64,000 bases of DNA from Pelorhabdus rhamnosifermentans (GCF_018835585.1 NZ_JAHGVE010000009.1:62001-126000), one strand, 5' to 3'; numbered from the stretch's first letter, positions 1 to 8,447 are shown. The notes: generated by a model from the letters alone, not told the origin. Translations and numbers: made by a program.

Positions 1-113
1 TGGAACAGATTAAATAGAAAATAGACCGACTTTTTTTATGGTACCAATTAGGTCATGACTTAATATTGTATAGTAATAGGTAAAAAAGTTATGTATCCTA
101 GGAGGACGGAGAA

Positions 114-470
114 ATGGTAGATAATGCCGATTCTTTGGCTAAACAATATTTTCGTCAAATGCAACAGGAACGGGTCTGCCATCAACGTGAAGTAACTACA
201 CTACTTGATTGTTTACCAGCCTTTGTCTTTTTTAAAAATGATTTATGTATCTACGTCACAGCTAATCAGACCTTTTGTCAAGCTATTGGGTATTCTTTGG
301 CTGAAATCATTGGTAAAACAGATTATGATTTGTTCTCAAAGGAGCGGGCTGATAAGTACCGTCATGATGATTTAACTGTTTTGTCGCAGGTATGCCGCTT
401 TTTATTGGTGAGGAAGAAGTTTCCTATGGTGGTAAACCCTTTTCGGTTATTACGCGTAAGGTACCATTGA
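114..470 (+). CDS. Hybrid sensor histidine kinase, N-terminal PAS fragment (5' part of a frameshifted gene)
   Basis: This ORF starts at an ATG preceded by AGGAGG (100-105). It encodes about 92 residues of a PAS sensor domain (LPAFVFFKNDLCIYVTAN, then YSLAEIIGKTDYDLF) and then runs into unrelated residues before a stop. The PAS domain continues, without loss of sense, in the next reading frame from about position 390 (MPLFIGEEEV). The break therefore looks like one base missing near 388-392 in a single gene. The piece has no catalytic domain. It could be a true pseudogene, a sequencing error in a short G run, or a natural frameshift; the sequence alone does not decide. Confidence 0.8.
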   Translation: MVDNADSLAKQYFRQMQQERVCHQREVTTLLDCLPAFVFFKNDLCIYVTANQTFCQAIGYSLAEIIGKTDYDLFSKERADKYRHDDLTVLSQVCRFLLVRKKFPMVVNPFRLLRVRYH

Positions 471-2482
471 AAGATGCGAATGATTGTGTGACTGGTTTGA
501 TCGGTTTAATTTTTGACATAAAAGAAATCAAGGAAGCCGAACGCGAATTGCGTGAAAGTGAAGAAAAGTATCGGCTGTTATTTTCAAAAGAAAAAGATGC
601 CATTATGTTATTCGACTTGGCCTGCCGGCAATTTATTGATGTAAACGAGGCGGCTGTGGCTCTTTATGGCTACAGCCGGGAAGAATTTTTAAATATGAAG
701 GTCCTTGATATTTATGCCGATAGAAGTGCGGTTGAAGACGGACTAGAAGACATTAATGGTCCCTTACTAGCCACGCCGCCTCAGGGGGAGAATGAGATTA
801 ATTTGCGTTGGCACAAGAAAAAGGACGGCACTATTTTTCCTGTGGATATTGCGGCGGCTCCCTTTAGTTGGCAGGGAAAAAATATGATTTGTGAAATCAT
901 TCGCGATATATCAGAGCAATATAAGATTGAAGAACAGCTGAGAGCTGCCAAGACCTCTGCTGAACAAGCCAGTCGTATGAAAAGCGAATTTTTATCCATG
1001 GTAAGTCATGAAATTCGGACACCCATTACGGGTGTTTTGGGCATGTTAGATTTATTAATGGAAACTTTGCTTGATGAAAAGCAACGTAAATTGGCTCAGA
1101 CAGCACATTTATCGGCTGAAAACCTCTTGGTCATTATTAATGATGTGTTGGATTTTTCTAAAATTGAAGCAGATAAGATTATTCTTGAACAAATTCCCTT
1201 TCGGTTAGTCTGCCTTATCAAGGAAACGATTGAAATTGTCAAGCCACCAGCATCTATGAAAAATCTATTAATTACGGTTGACATTGACCCGGCTATTCCA
1301 ACATGGCTGATGGGGGACCCCATACGGTTAAAACAGATATTATTAAATTTGGCTGGAAATGCTGTAAAGTTTACTGATAAAGGATCCGTTACGCTACGTG
1401 TCATGCTTAAAAAACAGACAAAAAACCATGTTTTCTTACGATTTGAGGTAGTTGATACGGGCATTGGCATTGCTTGCGATAAGGTTCAATATCTCTTTCA
1501 ACCTTTTACGCAGCAAGATGGTACGACGACACGTCGTTATGGTGGAACAGGCTTGGGGTTGGCTATTTCTAAGCGATTAGTTGAATTGATGAATGGACAT
1601 ATTGGTGTAATGAGTCAAGAAGGTCATGGGTCTACTTTTTGGTTTGATTTATTTTTGTCCAGTGAGGTTAATAATTATGATGAAACTTATCATCCCATAC
1701 CTTGTCCGGACGATTTCGCTCTTTTGAATTGTCCCTATCAGGAACCTTATCTCGCGGGGCGGACGGTATTGCTTGTGGAAGATAACCCCATCAATCAAGA
1801 AATTGTTTATCAATATTTGAAGAAATGGGGTATTACTGTTGATGTTGCCACAAATGGGCAGGAATGCTTGGCAAGGGTTTCGCAGGGTGCTTATGATCTC
1901 ATTCTGATGGATTGTCAGATGCCAGAGATAGACGGATTTGAGGCGACCCAGGCTATTCGCCTTCAAGAAATGACGCTAAATCATCACATACCTATTATTG
2001 CCATGACGGCCTATGCTATGACAGGTGACAAGGAACGATGTTTGGTGGCGGGAATGGATGATTATATTAGTAAGCCCTTATCACGGCAAGAGCTTCAGTC
2101 TGTACTTGCTAAGTGGCTTAAAGATATTAATGTATTACCCATTTTAGATATGGCTGTTTTGACTGAATTGCGGCGTCTGGAGGCTGAGGGGGCTGCCGGG
2201 CTTCTTGTTAAATTGATTGGCTTTTTTAAGGAACTAATGCCAATAAAGATTGCTGAGCTGAGGCAGGCTGTTTACCAGACTGATGGAAAAGCATTAAGTT
2301 ATGCCGCTCATTCATTGAAATCAGCTAGTGCCCATTTAGGTGCAGTACGTTTATCAAAGCTTTGTGAACAACTGGAAGTGCAAGGGCGTAGTTTGGCCTT
2401 GCGGGATGTAGCAAGTCAGATAGAAAAAGTCGCCTGTGAATTCGAATTGGTGATGAAAGAATTGAATAAGTTAATAGAGTAA
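392..2482 (+). CDS. Hybrid sensor histidine kinase/response regulator with HPt domain (3' part of a frameshifted gene)
   Basis: The 696-residue product carries the end of a first PAS domain (1-50), a second PAS domain (about 55-170), a HisKA domain with phospho-acceptor His206 in LSMVSHEIRTPITG, an HATPase_c domain (N-box around 322-331, DTGIGI, GGTGLGLAISKRL), a receiver domain (about 458-575, phospho-acceptor Asp507 in LILMDCQM) and a C-terminal HPt domain with His640 in AAHSLKSAS. This is the layout of a cytoplasmic multi-step phosphorelay kinase; I see no membrane segments. The ATG at 392 has no ribosome binding site, so the real start is almost certainly 114, with a frame break in between. 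The signal and the final response regulator are unknown. No partner regulator lies next to it. Confidence 0.85.
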   Translation: MPLFIGEEEVSYGGKPFSVITRKVPLKDANDCVTGLIGLIFDIKEIKEAERELRESEEKYRLLFSKEKDAIMLFDLACRQFIDVNEAAVALYGYSREEFLNMKVLDIYADRSAVEDGLEDINGPLLATPPQGENEINLRWHKKKDGTIFPVDIAAAPFSWQGKNMICEIIRDISEQYKIEEQLRAAKTSAEQASRMKSEFLSMVSHEIRTPITGVLGMLDLLMETLLDEKQRKLAQTAHLSAENLLVIINDVLDFSKIEADKIILEQIPFRLVCLIKETIEIVKPPASMKNLLITVDIDPAIPTWLMGDPIRLKQILLNLAGNAVKFTDKGSVTLRVMLKKQTKNHVFLRFEVVDTGIGIACDKVQYLFQPFTQQDGTTTRRYGGTGLGLAISKRLVELMNGHIGVMSQEGHGSTFWFDLFLSSEVNNYDETYHPIPCPDDFALLNCPYQEPYLAGRTVLLVEDNPINQEIVYQYLKKWGITVDVATNGQECLARVSQGAYDLILMDCQMPEIDGFEATQAIRLQEMTLNHHIPIIAMTAYAMTGDKERCLVAGMDDYISKPLSRQELQSVLAKWLKDINVLPILDMAVLTELRRLEAEGAAGLLVKLIGFFKELMPIKIAELRQAVYQTDGKALSYAAHSLKSASAHLGAVRLSKLCEQLEVQGRSLALRDVASQIEKVACEFELVMKELNKLIE

Positions 2483-2495
2483 ATAAACATAATAA

Positions 2496-2579
2496 CAAAC
2501 ATTCGTTCGGGAAAATGCGTAAGCTTATTGCATCGAACATATGTACTGTGATATATTATAGAAAACAAACAAATGTTCG
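2496..2579 (+). promoter_or_regulatory. Three LexA-box-like sites in the yneA-like promoter
   Basis: Compared with the Gram-positive LexA box CGAACRNRYGTTYG, three 14-mers match closely: CAAACATTCGTTCG at 2496-2509 (12/14), CGAACATATGTACT at 2534-2547 (12/14) and CAAACAAATGTTCG at 2566-2579 (13/14). A plausible sigma-A promoter, TTGCAT (2528-2533) and TATATT (2552-2557), brackets the middle box. The last box ends just before the AGGAGG of the next gene. Repression by LexA and induction by DNA damage is an inference from the motif and from the product. Confidence 0.65.
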
Positions 2580-2594
2580 CAGGAGGGGTTATCC

Positions 2595-2864
2595 TTGAGG
2601 ATGTTGTTGACTGTATTCATGGTTGTTTTGATCTGTTCCCTTACGGTGTTAGCTCATTCAGATGTTAATGATTTCCAGGGAAATATTACTTACAATACGA
2701 TATACGTACAAGCAGGGGACACAGTGTGGAATATTGCTGCGAAAGAGGTAACAGATAAAGAAGATATTCGCAAGAGGATAGGCTTAATTCAAAAAGCCAA
2801 CGGTCTTGATAACAATGCCCATTTATATCCGGGGCAGGCTTTGAAAGTACCTGTGAAGTGGTAG
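2595..2864 (+). CDS. YneA-like LysM-domain protein, probable SOS-induced cell-division inhibitor
   Basis: The product is 89 residues long, with an N-terminal hydrophobic segment (about residues 3-20) that acts as a signal anchor. A LysM peptidoglycan-binding domain follows (about 36-87; YVQAGDTVWNIAAK to LYPGQALKVPVKW). Translation starts at TTG behind AGGAGG (2581-2586). Size and architecture match Bacillus YneA, the SOS-induced protein that delays septation, and the upstream region carries LexA-like sites. lexA itself, next to yneA in Bacillus, is not here. Without the operator evidence it would be called only a small LysM protein. Confidence 0.75.
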   Translation: MRMLLTVFMVVLICSLTVLAHSDVNDFQGNITYNTIYVQAGDTVWNIAAKEVTDKEDIRKRIGLIQKANGLDNNAHLYPGQALKVPVKW

Positions 2865-2870
2865 AAATCA

Positions 2871-2905
2871 AAAAATGCCATCCCGATGAGGGATGACATT
2901 TTTTA
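2871..2905. terminator. Bidirectional hairpin terminator between convergent genes
   Basis: The arms AATGCCATCCC and GGGATGACATT (one mismatch) enclose GATGA and are flanked by an A run and a T run. It sits between the convergent LysM gene and the metallophosphoesterase gene, overlaps the stop codon of the latter, and can serve both. Confidence 0.7.
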
Positions 2906-3601
2906 TAGAATCCTTTTTAGTGTGAACTTAAGGGCGTCACAAGATACTAAATGGTATTCTGTCTTATTGCGCAGACCGAGAAAGGCACTTGTTACTGATT
3001 GATCATGGAGGTGCCCGTAAATACAATGTTTTACAGCATATTCATCAATTAGAGCGAGAAAATCATTGTTGTCTTCTTTTTGAACGAGTGGAGGATAATG
3101 AAGGAGTGTGATGATGTTATCATAGCCAGCATTTTTTGCGGTTTCTAATGAAAGGCGCAAGCGGCCAATTTCTCGCTGATAAATAGGCTGGTCTTCCTCT
3201 TTAAAATGGGGATCTGTGGGAACCATCCAGCCGCGTGTGCCGCATAAAGCCAGGTTGAGTTCCGGCAGTTCGTAGAAATTATTTTGAATGAAATGCAGGG
3301 TAGGTGGACAGAGCCGTTGCATCTTGGTCAGCGTTTGCCACCAGTAGTCGTGATTTCCGCGAATAAGATATTTTTGACCGGGTAAATCAGCTACGGCCTC
3401 AAGATCGGGTAGGGCTTCGGTGAATTTCATGGCCCATGATACATCACCAGGCAGTAAAACGACATCATCTGCTGTAACAAGCTGAGACCAGTCAGACGTG
3501 ATTTTTTGCCAGTGGTTTAGCCAGTTGTCGCCAAAAATATGCATGGGTTTAAACGGTGGATTTCCTGATAGATGAAGATCACTAATGGAAAAGATTTTCA
3601 T
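2903..3601 (-). CDS. Calcineurin-like metallophosphoesterase (COG1768 type)
   Basis: This 232-residue soluble protein has the full set of binuclear metallophosphoesterase motifs: SISDLHLS (D8, H10), LLPGDVSW, IRGNHDYWW, LLHYPPLV and YGHLHD. These ligate two metals and support hydrolysis of a phosphoester. The family is widespread in Firmicutes and its natural substrate is not established, so no specific reaction is claimed. The ATG is preceded by AAAGGAC on the minus strand. It is a single-gene unit converging on the LysM gene. Confidence 0.85.
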   Translation of the reverse strand: MKIFSISDLHLSGNPPFKPMHIFGDNWLNHWQKITSDWSQLVTADDVVLLPGDVSWAMKFTEALPDLEAVADLPGQKYLIRGNHDYWWQTLTKMQRLCPPTLHFIQNNFYELPELNLALCGTRGWMVPTDPHFKEEDQPIYQREIGRLRLSLETAKNAGYDNIITLLHYPPLVQKEDNNDFLALIDEYAVKHCIYGHLHDQSVTSAFLGLRNKTEYHLVSCDALKFTLKRIL

Positions 3602-3779
3602 AAAGACCGTGTCCTTTCAGTCATAATTAGGTTAATTGTACAGCCGTAGCAAAAAAAAAACAAATTTTACACTGACTTTTATGGACAACTTTGGTAAATA
3701 GGTATAAAAAAAAACCGAATAGGTGTACAATGGCAAAGAAGATAAGTAAAAGAGGAGACCGAATAGGGGAGATTCTGCC

Positions 3780-4859
3780 GTGGGAGACATAACTAGAATG
3801 AATGAATTTAATAATGAAAATGTATTATTGCAAAATAAAATGAGACGATGGACTATAGGAGCTTTCATTGTCATCATGTCGAGTGCAGCAATTTGTGGAT
3901 CAATAGCCTGGATGCACTGGAAACATGCACCTGAGTATTCGCTTAATATGATCAAGACTGCTGTTGAGACGCATGATATTAAAGCATTTGATCACTATGT
4001 TGATTTAGATAGGCTTCTTACGCAAGGGATTGATCAACTCCTTCGTTCTACCATGGATGATGAAGAGAATTATGAGCCTGCCAAGCAAGCAGTGGGATTT
4101 TTTCAGACTGTAAAACCCGCGCTTATTTCTTCTGCTAAAGATCAGATCCGTTTTTATGTTGAACAAGGCGTTTTTTCGAAATCGGCGAATCGTTCTGGAA
4201 ATATTGCAGAAACGGACATCGGGGATTTATATAAAAATACGGGCGGTGGATCGTCTGTATTTCATGGTGTTGAATATGTTAAAGAAGAGGGAAAGGATGC
4301 TGCTGTCGGCATAAGGGTGTTTTTTCCGAAACTTGACAAGGATTTCATTCTAGAACTGAATATGCGAGATTGCGAGGATTATTGGCAATTAGTTGAAATC
4401 AATAATTTTGGTGAATTTTTTTCTCAGATCGCTGCAGCGGAACAGGCAAAATTAGCTGAAGTCAATCAGCCAATTGTTGAGTCCATGTCTACACATGTTG
4501 CACTTGATAGTGTGAAGGCGATAGCAGAATCTAATGAGGATTTGGGTATTGCCAAGTCTATTCATTTGGTGGGGACTGTGAAAAATGTGGGCACAGAAGC
4601 GATTGGCAATGCCGGGTTTACTTTCATTGTGAAGGATGGAGATAAAATCGTTCGTAAATTTCCAGTAAAAACCAATTGGAGCCAGCCACTTCCAGTGGGT
4701 CAAGAGAGGAATATGTTGTGGAGCAGAGGCGTGAATCCATTTCTAAAGTCTGATATGGTTCTGTATCAAACCATTGGTAATTTAACGATTGAGGTACAAC
4801 CCATTTATATTCAGCTTATAAATGGCACGGAACAGAGATTAGTTGAAAAATTACCTTAA
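3780..4859 (+). CDS. Membrane-anchored protein with DUF2939-like region, function unknown
   Basis: The 359-residue product has a short cytoplasmic N-terminus and one transmembrane segment (about residues 24-45). A region of the type seen in DUF2939 proteins follows (MIKTAVETHDIKAFDHYVDL and on, about 52-215). The C-terminal part (about 240-345) looks like a beta-rich FxLYD-type domain (SIHLVGTVKNVGTEAIGNA). Most of it should lie outside the membrane. I used the GTG at 3780, which has an AGGGGAG-like site upstream; an ATG at 3798 is an alternative. It appears to be monocistronic. No enzymatic motif is visible. Confidence 0.7.
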   Translation: MGDITRMNEFNNENVLLQNKMRRWTIGAFIVIMSSAAICGSIAWMHWKHAPEYSLNMIKTAVETHDIKAFDHYVDLDRLLTQGIDQLLRSTMDDEENYEPAKQAVGFFQTVKPALISSAKDQIRFYVEQGVFSKSANRSGNIAETDIGDLYKNTGGGSSVFHGVEYVKEEGKDAAVGIRVFFPKLDKDFILELNMRDCEDYWQLVEINNFGEFFSQIAAAEQAKLAEVNQPIVESMSTHVALDSVKAIAESNEDLGIAKSIHLVGTVKNVGTEAIGNAGFTFIVKDGDKIVRKFPVKTNWSQPLPVGQERNMLWSRGVNPFLKSDMVLYQTIGNLTIEVQPIYIQLINGTEQRLVEKLP

Positions 4860-4889
4860 GCTAGAATGCGACTAAATACCTGATTTTAC

Positions 4890-5045
4890 TTGACAAATTC
4901 TTACAAAATGTGATTTAATCTTATTAGTAGTATTAATTTATTGGTATCTTGTTAAAAAAGATAGCCTAAAAATAAAGCGCCTAAGATTGATAGGCTTGCT
5001 ATGTGATCGCATAGAAATGCAGTCAGGCGTGAGCCTGACTTTTTT
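4890..5045 (+). ncRNA. Promoter plus structured leader RNA ending in an intrinsic terminator (candidate attenuator or sRNA)
   Basis: A promoter, TTGACA (4890-4895), an 18-bp spacer, TTTAAT (4914-4919) with an upstream TG, would start an RNA near 4926. The RNA can form a hairpin GCCTA/TAGGC (4979-4995), a hairpin CTATG/CATAG (4999-5014) and a terminator AGTCAGGC-GTGA-GCCTGACT followed by T6 (5021-5045). Two copies of GCCTA (4964 and 4979) compete for the same TAGGC, and CGCCT (4978-4982) can pair with AGGCG of the terminator arm, giving an alternative fold. I do not recognise a known riboswitch consensus. The next gene begins about 95 bases downstream, so it is either an attenuated leader or a free small RNA. 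Confidence 0.55.
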
Positions 5046-5140
5046 GATACTTATTTTAATATGAGTCATTTATGGTTTTAAGGATAAAAAGTTTTTCAGA
5101 ATGCTTCTAAAATAATTAATGAATTGTGAAAGAGGTAATT

Positions 5141-5491
5141 ATGGGGAGTAGTATGGAGGGTAATAAAAAGATAGAATTAACTATGCGTTTATCTGAATTT
5201 GAGATGCCACCCATGCAAGATGTACTTATTGTGGGGAAAATGGCACCGATTGGTGCGGAAGCCGCTAGGAGAATGGTAGATATTTTATCTCCCGATCAGT
5301 ATATGATAAAAAAAACGGAGCATCCGATTATTGAAGCGATTGTTATAAGAAAATCTTTATTGAATATGATGCCTGAAGATAAATTGATTGCACTTATCTT
5401 AGAGGAGGGAGAAAAGGTTACTAATGAAACAATGATAGTAAGAGTGCAACTGAATATTACTATCTTAGTTAGTAAATCGATTGAATTATGA
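5141..5491 (+). CDS. Small protein of unknown function coupled to a CBS-GGDEF cyclase
   Basis: The product is about 116 residues, soluble, with an alternating alpha/beta pattern and no motif that I recognise (core MQDVLIVGKMAPIGAEAARR). I chose the ATG at 5141 because AAAGAGG lies six bases upstream; a GTG at 5126 in the same frame has no site of its own. Its stop overlaps the start of the following cyclase gene in an ATGA (5488-5491), so the two are translationally coupled. That makes it a likely partner or regulator of the cyclase. Function unknown. Confidence 0.65.
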   Translation: MGSSMEGNKKIELTMRLSEFEMPPMQDVLIVGKMAPIGAEAARRMVDILSPDQYMIKKTEHPIIEAIVIRKSLLNMMPEDKLIALILEEGEKVTNETMIVRVQLNITILVSKSIEL

Positions 5492-6360
5492 TTAGATGTG
5501 TCGCAGATATTATGATTAAAGATTTTCCGGTAGTTGATGCACTTGCAGGGTTACGGCATGTTCAAAATATGGCAGTAAGAAATGAATTTGGCAGTTTAGT
5601 TGTTATGGAATCGAATAAGGTAGTTGGTGTACTGAATTATTGGGATTTAGTTAAATCTCACCCTAATCGGATTGTTGCTGATGCAATGTCCGAGAAATTT
5701 ATGTATATTGCTCCAGAGATGACTGTCTGGGAAGCAAAAGAAATGCTTGATGAACATTGTGTTGAGTTATTGTTGATTGGTAATCAACAAGCAGTATGTG
5801 GTATGGTGAATCAACCCCTTATTGATGCCGAAATAGGACAACATCGTGATTTGTTGACAGGTCTTTATCGAAGTGATTATATTTATTATCAAGCTATAAA
5901 ACTTCTTGATGGTGGCAGCGCAATATCGTTCATTTTCCTCGATGTAAATAATTTTGGCCGCATTGATAAAGAGTATGGACATATTTATGGGGATAAAATA
6001 CTTCAAGAAATTAGCGCATTATTAAAGAATAAGATGAATGAACAAACTTACTTATCTCGTTTTGGAGGTGATGAGTTTCTGGTCTTGACCCCTTATAATA
6101 TTGATGAATGTTGTAGTTTTGCTGAAAATTTATTACATAGTGTTGTATGCCATCATTTTTATAAGGATATACCCGTAACGATTTCGGCAGGTATTGCTAA
6201 AAAGTCCGCTGAAGGGAGTTTGGAAGATCCCTTTTCTTCTCTTCTACAAATGGTTAATCGTGCTAGTTTAGCTTCGACGAAAGCCAAGAAAAATAAGTCG
6301 GAACTAGTTGTTGCTGATGATGTTGATTTTAACGAAGAGTTGGGTCGTATGAGTTTATAG
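5488..6360 (+). CDS. CBS-domain diguanylate cyclase (CBS pair + GGDEF)
   Basis: The 290-residue protein has two N-terminal CBS motifs (about 1-60 and 62-115) that normally bind adenine nucleotides. A GGDEF domain follows (about 118-275) with DLLTGLYRSDY, the metal-binding FLDVNNFGRID and an intact active-site loop RFGGDEFLV (GGDEF at 193-197). It should make c-di-GMP from GTP in the cytoplasm. The RxxD inhibitory site normally five residues before GGDEF is absent, so product feedback is probably missing. It starts inside the stop of the upstream small gene. Confidence 0.88.
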   Translation: MIRCVADIMIKDFPVVDALAGLRHVQNMAVRNEFGSLVVMESNKVVGVLNYWDLVKSHPNRIVADAMSEKFMYIAPEMTVWEAKEMLDEHCVELLLIGNQQAVCGMVNQPLIDAEIGQHRDLLTGLYRSDYIYYQAIKLLDGGSAISFIFLDVNNFGRIDKEYGHIYGDKILQEISALLKNKMNEQTYLSRFGGDEFLVLTPYNIDECCSFAENLLHSVVCHHFYKDIPVTISAGIAKKSAEGSLEDPFSSLLQMVNRASLASTKAKKNKSELVVADDVDFNEELGRMSL

Positions 6361-6378
6361 ATAAGGGAGGGCATTTTG

Positions 6379-7377
6379 ATGTCATATTTACTTCAGCCAT
6401 TAGGGGTAGGTTCTTTAAAACTGATCAGTCGCTTGGTTATGCCGCCCATGGCTACGGCACAGTCACAAGATAATGGAATGGTAAGTCAAGCGCTTTTAGA
6501 TTACTATGGGGAAAAATCTGCTGGCGGCTATTTTTCATTGGTTATTATTGAACACAGTTTTATTCAATTGGCAGGAAAGGCCAGTCATCAGCAACTGTCT
6601 GTTGCTGATGACTGGATGATAGAAGGATTGCGGGAGTTGGCAAATGTCATTCATCGTAACGGTTCGAAATGTGTTATGCAAATTAATCACGCTGGCAGTG
6701 CCACAACAAAGGATATTACAGGTGGGATTCCTGTTGGTCCTTCTGCGGTAGTAAATCCACGCAAAGGTGGTATTCCCCACGAACTTACGCGACAAGAAAT
6801 TGCTCAGATCGTGACTGCTTTTCAGCAGGCTGCAGGACGTGTAAAAGCTGCGGGGTTCGATGGAGTTGAAATTCATTCGGCTCATGGCTATTTTCTTAAT
6901 CAATTTCTGTCGCCAATTACGAACAAACGTACAGATGAATATGGTGGGGATATTCATCATCGTATTCGTCTTCATCTTCAAATTATTGCAGCAGTGCGTG
7001 AAATTGTGGGACAAGATTTTCCGATATTGCTGCGTCTAGGGGCTTGTGATTTTCTTCCCGGGGGGACAACAATTGAAGATAGTTTAGTTGCGGCAGAGGC
7101 CTTTGAAACAGCCGGAGTCAATATTATCGATATATCTGGCGGGCTTTTAGGATATACAGTGCCAGGTGTTACAGAACCCGGTTATTTTGCTTCACTTGCC
7201 GCGGCGATAAAAAAAGTCGTTTCTGTTCCTGTTATTCTTACTGGTGGAATTACGGATGTGCAGGAGGTAGAACGACTGTTGGCAGATGGAAAGGCCGATC
7301 TGATTGGAGTGGGCCGAGCTGTTTTGAAAGATTCTAATTGGGCAAAAGAAGCTGTTGCTCATCTTCAATCCAACTAG
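6379..7377 (+). CDS. Old-yellow-enzyme family NADH:flavin oxidoreductase
   Basis: The 332-residue protein is a single FMN-binding TIM barrel: LISRLVMPPMATAQS near the N-terminus, CVMQINHAGS with an active-site His, and VEIHSAHGYFLNQFLSP. It would reduce activated C=C bonds (enones, enoates) with NAD(P)H. It lacks the C-terminal 4Fe-4S/FAD part of the longer 2,4-dienoyl-CoA reductases, so it belongs to the short class; the substrate cannot be told. The ATG at 6379 is eight bases after GGGAGG (6365-6370); TTG at 6376 is too close. Confidence 0.88.
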   Translation: MSYLLQPLGVGSLKLISRLVMPPMATAQSQDNGMVSQALLDYYGEKSAGGYFSLVIIEHSFIQLAGKASHQQLSVADDWMIEGLRELANVIHRNGSKCVMQINHAGSATTKDITGGIPVGPSAVVNPRKGGIPHELTRQEIAQIVTAFQQAAGRVKAAGFDGVEIHSAHGYFLNQFLSPITNKRTDEYGGDIHHRIRLHLQIIAAVREIVGQDFPILLRLGACDFLPGGTTIEDSLVAAEAFETAGVNIIDISGGLLGYTVPGVTEPGYFASLAAAIKKVVSVPVILTGGITDVQEVERLLADGKADLIGVGRAVLKDSNWAKEAVAHLQSN

Positions 7378-7477
7378 CGTGTAAACAGGAAATCTAGAAT
7401 AATATGTTGAATATTGAAAGAGACTGATTGGATTTATATATTTGTCAATAGGATACTAACCAAAAGGGGGGGTAAGT

Positions 7478-7687
7478 ATGTTTAATCTTGGTATGTCTGA
7501 ACTTGTGTTAATATTAGTGATTGCGCTTGTTGTTTTTGGACCAGGCAAGCTTCCTGAAGTTGGCAAGGCACTTGGTAAGGGAATTCAAGAATTTAAGCGA
7601 GCTACGGCGACTAGTGGTCAAGAGGAACCCATGAAGGTGGAAGCCAAGCCAGTTGAAGAAGTTCATAAAACAGAAGAAAAAAAGTGA
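7478..7687 (+). CDS. tatA: Twin-arginine translocase subunit TatA
   Basis: The 69-residue product has the TatA/E layout: a short periplasmic N-terminus, one transmembrane helix (about 7-22), the hinge motif FGPGKLPEVGKALGKG with the conserved FGP, an amphipathic helix, and a charged C-terminal tail. It oligomerises in the membrane to let folded proteins pass. A G-rich ribosome site precedes the ATG. tatC follows ten bases downstream, giving a minimal TatA-TatC system without tatB. Confidence 0.93.
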   Translation: MFNLGMSELVLILVIALVVFGPGKLPEVGKALGKGIQEFKRATATSGQEEPMKVEAKPVEEVHKTEEKK

Positions 7688-7697
7688 GGAATCTGTC

Positions 7698-8447
7698 ATG
7701 TCATCGACGGATCACGAAATAAATTCAGAAACTGACGCAGTTACAGATGCTGCAGGTGGTGCCATGTCGCTAGTTGAGCATTTGCAAGAGCTCAGGCAAA
7801 GACTGATTAAAATTATTGTTACTGTCAGTGTTGCCAGTAGTTGTTGTTACTATTTTTCAGCCGATCTCGTTGATTGGATTACTCAGCCTGCAGGAAAGCT
7901 TTATTATATGCATCCTGCTGAGGCTTTTTTCACGTACATGAAGGTTTCAGTTTTATTGGGATTTTTGTTTACTCTGCCTGTGACAATGTATCAAGTTTGG
8001 GCTTTTGCTTTGCCTGCTTTAACGAAAAATGAAAAGAAATTATCCGTTTTCTTAATTCCTGCTTCGGTAGTACTTTTCGCTATGGGATTGGCTTTTTCTT
8101 ATTTTCTGGCACTACCAGCTGGTATTCGTTTTATGTTGGGCTTTGCCAGTGAGACTTTGCAGCCGCTGTTTTCAATTGGTGAATATGTGTCATTTGTAAT
8201 TTCCTTTTTATTGCCTTTTGGTTTTGTTTTTGAATTGCCGTTGATTATTCTGGTGGCGGCGCAGTTTGGTTTAATAAGTTCTCAGTTTTTAAAAGCAAAA
8301 GGCAAGGCTGTGTTGGTTTTATCTTTTGTTGCCGGAGCTATCTTATCGCCTACGCCTGATGTCTTTTCACAGACACTTGTAGCGGTACCTCTTATGATTT
8401 TATATGGCCTTAGTTATTTAATTGTGCGATATGTGTTGCGTAAATAA
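7698..8447 (+). CDS. tatC: Twin-arginine translocase subunit TatC
   Basis: The 249-residue multispanning protein has the TatC signature region MSLVEHLQELRQRLIKI and six predicted membrane helices, including the late segment SFVAGAILSPTPDVFSQT typical of the family. TatC is the receptor for twin-arginine signal peptides. The ATG at 7698 is preceded by GTGAGGA, and the upstream extension of the frame lies inside tatA, so I rejected it. The N-terminal 23 residues before the core are acidic and variable. Confidence 0.93.
   Translation: MSSTDHEINSETDAVTDAAGGAMSLVEHLQELRQRLIKIIVTVSVASSCCYYFSADLVDWITQPAGKLYYMHPAEAFFTYMKVSVLLGFLFTLPVTMYQVWAFALPALTKNEKKLSVFLIPASVVLFAMGLAFSYFLALPAGIRFMLGFASETLQPLFSIGEYVSFVISFLLPFGFVFELPLIILVAAQFGLISSQFLKAKGKAVLVLSFVAGAILSPTPDVFSQTLVAVPLMILYGLSYLIVRYVLRK

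Noticed and set aside
4946-5045. c-di-GMP (GEMM) riboswitch before the GGDEF gene
   Set aside because: The conserved GEMM blocks and tetraloop receptor are not present; the leader is kept as unassigned.
7653-7697. TatC extension overlapping tatA
   Set aside because: The residues before 7698 come from tatA read in another frame; a GTGAGGA site supports 7698.
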